A DNA stretch of 64,000 bases from NCBI GenBank assembly GCA_963824645.1, contig CAWGQC010000005.1, positions 62,001-126,000 of the forward strand, read 5' to 3'. The DNA is from Bog-756 sp963824645 (GTDB lineage Bacteria; Actinomycetota; Acidimicrobiia; Acidimicrobiales; RAAP-2). Numbering within the stretch: position 1 is the stretch's first letter; every line of letters starts with the position of its first letter. Of the stretch, positions 61,100 to 64,000 are shown piece after piece. Below the pieces are notes generated by a model. That model had not been told where the DNA came from. It did no database searches and saw only the letters and a list, made by a program, of their open reading frames with translations. The position numbers and the translations under genes were made by a program.

Positions 61100-62806
61100 A
61101 TGTCCTCCGACCAATTTCCCTCCTCGCTCGAGATCGCCCGCTCGACTCCTCTCCGGCCGGTGACCGCCGTGGCTCGGGACATGGGGATCTCACCCGACCT
61201 GCTCGAACCGTACGGCGCCTACGTGGCCAAGATCAAGCTCGACGCCATCGAGACCTTGGACACCCAGCCCCGGGCGCGCTACGTGGTGGTGACGGCCATC
61301 ACCCCGACACCGCTCGGCGAAGGCAAGACGACCACCACCATCGGTCTCTCCCAAGGGATGGACCACATCGGCCAGCGGGCCACGGCAGCCATCCGCCAGG
61401 CCTCGATGGGACCGACGTTCGGCATCAAGGGAGGCGCCGCTGGGGGCGGATACAGCCAGGCCGGTCCCTTCGAGGCGCTCAACCTGCACCTGACCGGTGA
61501 TATGCACGCCGTCACGGCCGCCCACAACACGCTGGCCGCCATGGTCGACAACCACATCTACCAGGGCAATGCATTGGGGATCGATCCCCACCGGGTGACC
61601 TGGCGCCGGGTGCTGGATGTCAACGACAGGATGCTCCGCAATGTCGTCCTCGGTCTCGGCTCCCGCCATGACGGCGACCCTCGACAGGGAGGTTTCGACA
61701 TCACGGCGGCGTCGGAGGTGATGGCCGTCCTCGCCCTGTCGACCTCCCTCCAGGACATGCGCAGGCGGCTGGGGCGCATCGTGGTCGGATTCACGTCCGA
61801 GGGTGACCCGGTGTCCGCCGACGAGCTGCGGGCGGCCGGAGCCATGGCCGTCATCATGAAGGAGGCCATCAAACCCAATCTCCTCCAGACGCTCGAAAAC
61901 ACACCGGTGCTCGTCCATGCCGGCCCGTTCGGGAACATCGCCCACGGAAACTCTTCGGTGGTCGCTGATTTCATCGGCATCCACAGCGCTGACTATCTCA
62001 TCACTGAGGCCGGTTTCGGTGCCGACATGGGTGCTGAGCGGTTCTTCAACATCAAGTGCCGGGTGTCGGGCCTGGTGCCGGATGCGGCCGTGATTGTGGC
62101 CACCGTGCGAGCCCTCAAGGCGCATTCGGGGCGGCATCGGGTCATCGCCGGCCGACCCCTTCCGGGCGGGCTGTTGGAGGAGAATCCCGATGAAGTTCTG
62201 GCCGGAGGATCCAACCTGCGCAAACAGATCGAGAACGTGCTCATCCATGGGGTGACTCCGGTGGTGGCCATCAACGCCTTTCCCGGTGATTTCGACTCGG
62301 AGTACGCGGCCGTCCGGTCCATTGCCGAAGAGATGGGTGTGCGCTCGGCCGTGAGCACACACTTCCGAGACGGTGGTGCGGGCGCTGCCGAATTGGCCGA
62401 GGCGGTGGTGGCGGCAGCCGAGGAGCCGAGCAGCTTCCGGTTCCTGTATCCGCTGGAGGCTCCTCTTTTGACCAAACTCGAGACCATAGCCACGTCCGTT
62501 TACGGAGCCGACGGGGTCGACCTCTCGCCGGCGGCCGCTGCCAGTTTCGACCTGTTCGAGGCCAACGGACTCGGTGGCCTGCCAATCTGTGTGGCCAAGA
62601 CCCATCTGTCCATCTCCTCCGACCCGAAGTTGAAGGGTGCGCCGACCGGATGGCGCCTCCCGGTCCGTGAGGCGCGGGCCTCGGCCGGAGCCGGCTTCAT
62701 TTACGTCGTGTGTGGGGACATGCGGACCATGCCCGGTTTGAGCTCGCATCCGGCCGCCGAGCAGATCGACATCGACGACGACGGGAACGTGGTCGGCCTG
62801 TACTGA
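61100..62806 (+). CDS. fhs: Formate-tetrahydrofolate ligase
   Basis: 568 aa from ATG 61100, 10 bp after the mannosidase stop. ITPTPLGEGKTTTTIGLSQG is the ATP P-loop of formyltetrahydrofolate synthetase; RQASMGPTFGIKGGAAGGGY, TGDMHAVTAAHNTLAAMVDN and FNIKCRVSGLVPDAAVIVAT are further signatures. It makes 10-formyl-THF from formate, THF and ATP, feeding purine and one-carbon metabolism. The first ATG upstream (61055) would overlap the mannosidase and is less likely. Confidence 0.96.
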   Translation: MSSDQFPSSLEIARSTPLRPVTAVARDMGISPDLLEPYGAYVAKIKLDAIETLDTQPRARYVVVTAITPTPLGEGKTTTTIGLSQGMDHIGQRATAAIRQASMGPTFGIKGGAAGGGYSQAGPFEALNLHLTGDMHAVTAAHNTLAAMVDNHIYQGNALGIDPHRVTWRRVLDVNDRMLRNVVLGLGSRHDGDPRQGGFDITAASEVMAVLALSTSLQDMRRRLGRIVVGFTSEGDPVSADELRAAGAMAVIMKEAIKPNLLQTLENTPVLVHAGPFGNIAHGNSSVVADFIGIHSADYLITEAGFGADMGAERFFNIKCRVSGLVPDAAVIVATVRALKAHSGRHRVIAGRPLPGGLLEENPDEVLAGGSNLRKQIENVLIHGVTPVVAINAFPGDFDSEYAAVRSIAEEMGVRSAVSTHFRDGGAGAAELAEAVVAAAEEPSSFRFLYPLEAPLLTKLETIATSVYGADGVDLSPAAAASFDLFEANGLGGLPICVAKTHLSISSDPKLKGAPTGWRLPVREARASAGAGFIYVVCGDMRTMPGLSSHPAAEQIDIDDDGNVVGLY

Positions 62807-62856
62807 GATCGCGCCACGGGGAGGCGCAGGGATGTCGCCGCGGCTACGGTGACGCG

Positions 62857-64000
62857 GTGGACAGCGACCGATTCGGGCCGATCGACTTCGACGGGTTCCA
62901 CCGCCACAACCTTCCCCGGTTGCTCGAAGGTCGGCCCTCGGTGTTTTCCGACGCCGATGTCGGTGTGGTTCGACCCCTGGCCTTCGCCCTTCCCGACGGT
63001 CGGGCCTACACTTACGTCCCGACGGGACACACGTTGGCCGTAGATCCGGGATGCGAGAAGGCCCATACCGTGGTGAGCCTGTCCTACGAAGCCTGGTGCT
63101 CCTTTGTGTGGGAGCTCCGCTCGTCCTTCGCCCTCCTCTATGCCGGAGAGGTGGAGATCGGCCGTGGGAGCTTCGGACAGCTGGCGAGGTGGGAACCGCC
63201 ACTCCGGGTCGCCTTCAGCGACCAGGAGCTCTACGACCTCGACGATCCGCGACCGGTGCAGGACGCCGACGGACGGCCGCTGGATCTGACCCGGTCCTTC
63301 ACCCTGGACGATCCCCAGGACGAGATCGCCGCCTATCTCGGCGAGGCCGGATTCGTCCATCTGCGAGGCGTGCTGGAGGCGACCGAAGTCGAAGCCCTCG
63401 CTGGCGACGTCGATAGGGCGGTGCTCAACGCCCGGCCCGACGACCGACGGTCGTGGTGGACCACCGTCAGCGGCCGGGACGTCTGCAACCGGGTCAACTA
63501 TCTCAACGACCGATCGGAGCGGATCGCCGGACTCGGCGCTGATCAGCGATTCGTCCGTATCGCCGGGCTCGGGGGGACCGACCTGCGCGATGCGTCTGAT
63601 CGTCTCGACGGGAACAGTGTTGTCATCAAGGTGCCGGGGGCCGCCGAGGGGCTGGCCGATCTCCCCTGGCACCGGGACTGTGGAATGGGCGGCCATCCGG
63701 TCAAGTGCCCGATGCTCAATGTGGGCATCCAGCTCGATCGGGCCACGCCGGAGACCGGCCAGCTACGCATGATCGCCGGTTCCCACCGGGGAACGTCCCG
63801 GCTGCCCGGACCCGGCGAGACCGGGCACCTGCCGATGGCGTCCCTGCGTACGGAACCGGGTGACGTGACCGTGCACTTCGGCCATACTCTGCACGCCGCC
63901 CCACCGCCCACCGAACATCGAGGTCCGGGGCGCCGGGCCCTCTATCTGACCTTCGTCCCGCCGCTCACCTTCGAGATGGTCGCCCCCCGACAGGGCTACA
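62857..64000 (+). CDS. PhyH-family dioxygenase with extra N-terminal domain (cut by window end)
   Basis: Open from GTG 62857 to the window end, at least 381 residues. TACGGT (62845-62850) sits exactly 6 nt before the GTG. The first ~140 residues (HTVVSLSYEAWCSFVWELRS, FALLYAGEVEIGRGSFGQLA) form a separate domain, perhaps SCP2-like, that I cannot name firmly. The PhyH part begins near EIAAYLGEAGFVHLRGVLEA; DLPWHRDCGMGGHPVKCPML gives H272 and D274, RMIAGSHRGTSRLPGPGETG the core, and VTVHFGHTLHAAPPP the distal His. Longer than the other PhyH proteins here. Confidence 0.85.
   Translation, partial: MDSDRFGPIDFDGFHRHNLPRLLEGRPSVFSDADVGVVRPLAFALPDGRAYTYVPTGHTLAVDPGCEKAHTVVSLSYEAWCSFVWELRSSFALLYAGEVEIGRGSFGQLARWEPPLRVAFSDQELYDLDDPRPVQDADGRPLDLTRSFTLDDPQDEIAAYLGEAGFVHLRGVLEATEVEALAGDVDRAVLNARPDDRRSWWTTVSGRDVCNRVNYLNDRSERIAGLGADQRFVRIAGLGGTDLRDASDRLDGNSVVIKVPGAAEGLADLPWHRDCGMGGHPVKCPMLNVGIQLDRATPETGQLRMIAGSHRGTSRLPGPGETGHLPMASLRTEPGDVTVHFGHTLHAAPPPTEHRGPGRRALYLTFVPPLTFEMVAPRQGY

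Noticed and set aside
61190..63202. 670-codon minus-strand open frame over fhs
   Set aside because: Antisense shadow of the clearly conserved fhs gene in GC-rich DNA; its sequence is low-complexity His/Arg/Gly-rich with no family features.
1..64000. CRISPR arrays, rRNA operons, toxin-antitoxin or classical defence systems
   Set aside because: No regularly spaced repeats, rRNA sequence or recognisable defence or toxin-antitoxin genes were found on reading.

Overview
The window is high-GC, densely coded DNA with GTG starts, 4-bp ATGA/GTGA gene overlaps and many apparently leaderless promoters. Together with an LLM-class (probably F420-dependent) oxidoreductase, the MurT/GatD pair, a mec-cysO-cysM locus laid out as in mycobacteria and abundant acyl-CoA enzymes, this points to an actinomycete, most likely an Acidimicrobiia-type lineage. 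The lineage call is inference from gene content only; no 16S rRNA is present.

1-22 kb is mostly housekeeping and lipid metabolism. A TetR gene (cut by the window start) diverges, across a 12-bp palindrome, from a tightly overlapped operon: fatty acyl-CoA reductase fused to a HAD domain, zinc alcohol dehydrogenase, LarA-like protein, PlsC-type acyltransferase. Converging on it is HAD-PlsC / MurT / GatD. Then come LysR, GNAT, YqgE/AlgH, enoyl-CoA hydratase, a self-regulated TetR-MFS pair, MscL, LLM oxidoreductase, nitroreductase, peroxiredoxin, thioesterase and a secreted pentapeptide-repeat protein.

22-29.3 kb is an accessory patch ending at a tRNA-Val gene: frameshifted DoxX-like gene, phosphotransferase with a coupled mini membrane protein, PadR with a membrane partner, a serine-recombinase remnant, a secreted protein sharing an Ig-like domain with the pentapeptide protein, a decayed tyrosine integrase, and an IS481-type element next to tRNA-Val.

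29.4-45.3 kb is core: DUF2127, PhyH dioxygenase, tRNA-Cys, glycosyltransferase, GlnD, L,D-transpeptidase, enoyl-CoA hydratase/methyltransferase, a DUF4388 protein, then the minus-strand operon mec-cysO-cysM-MBL-rph-rdgB (as in the mycobacterial locus, without rhomboid and murI), and smpB followed by ssrA (tmRNA).

45.3-64 kb holds two membrane acyltransferases separated by long gene-poor stretches and three copies of one hairpin repeat, then three more PhyH-family genes (one with an HxG instead of HxD metal motif, one cut by the window end), an orphan ABC substrate-binding lipoprotein, flavin reductase, DUF1810, SnoaL-like protein, GH38 alpha-mannosidase and formate-tetrahydrofolate ligase. 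Single-base deletions, two of them in G/C runs, appear to break at least three reading frames, so some pseudogene-like features may be sequencing errors.
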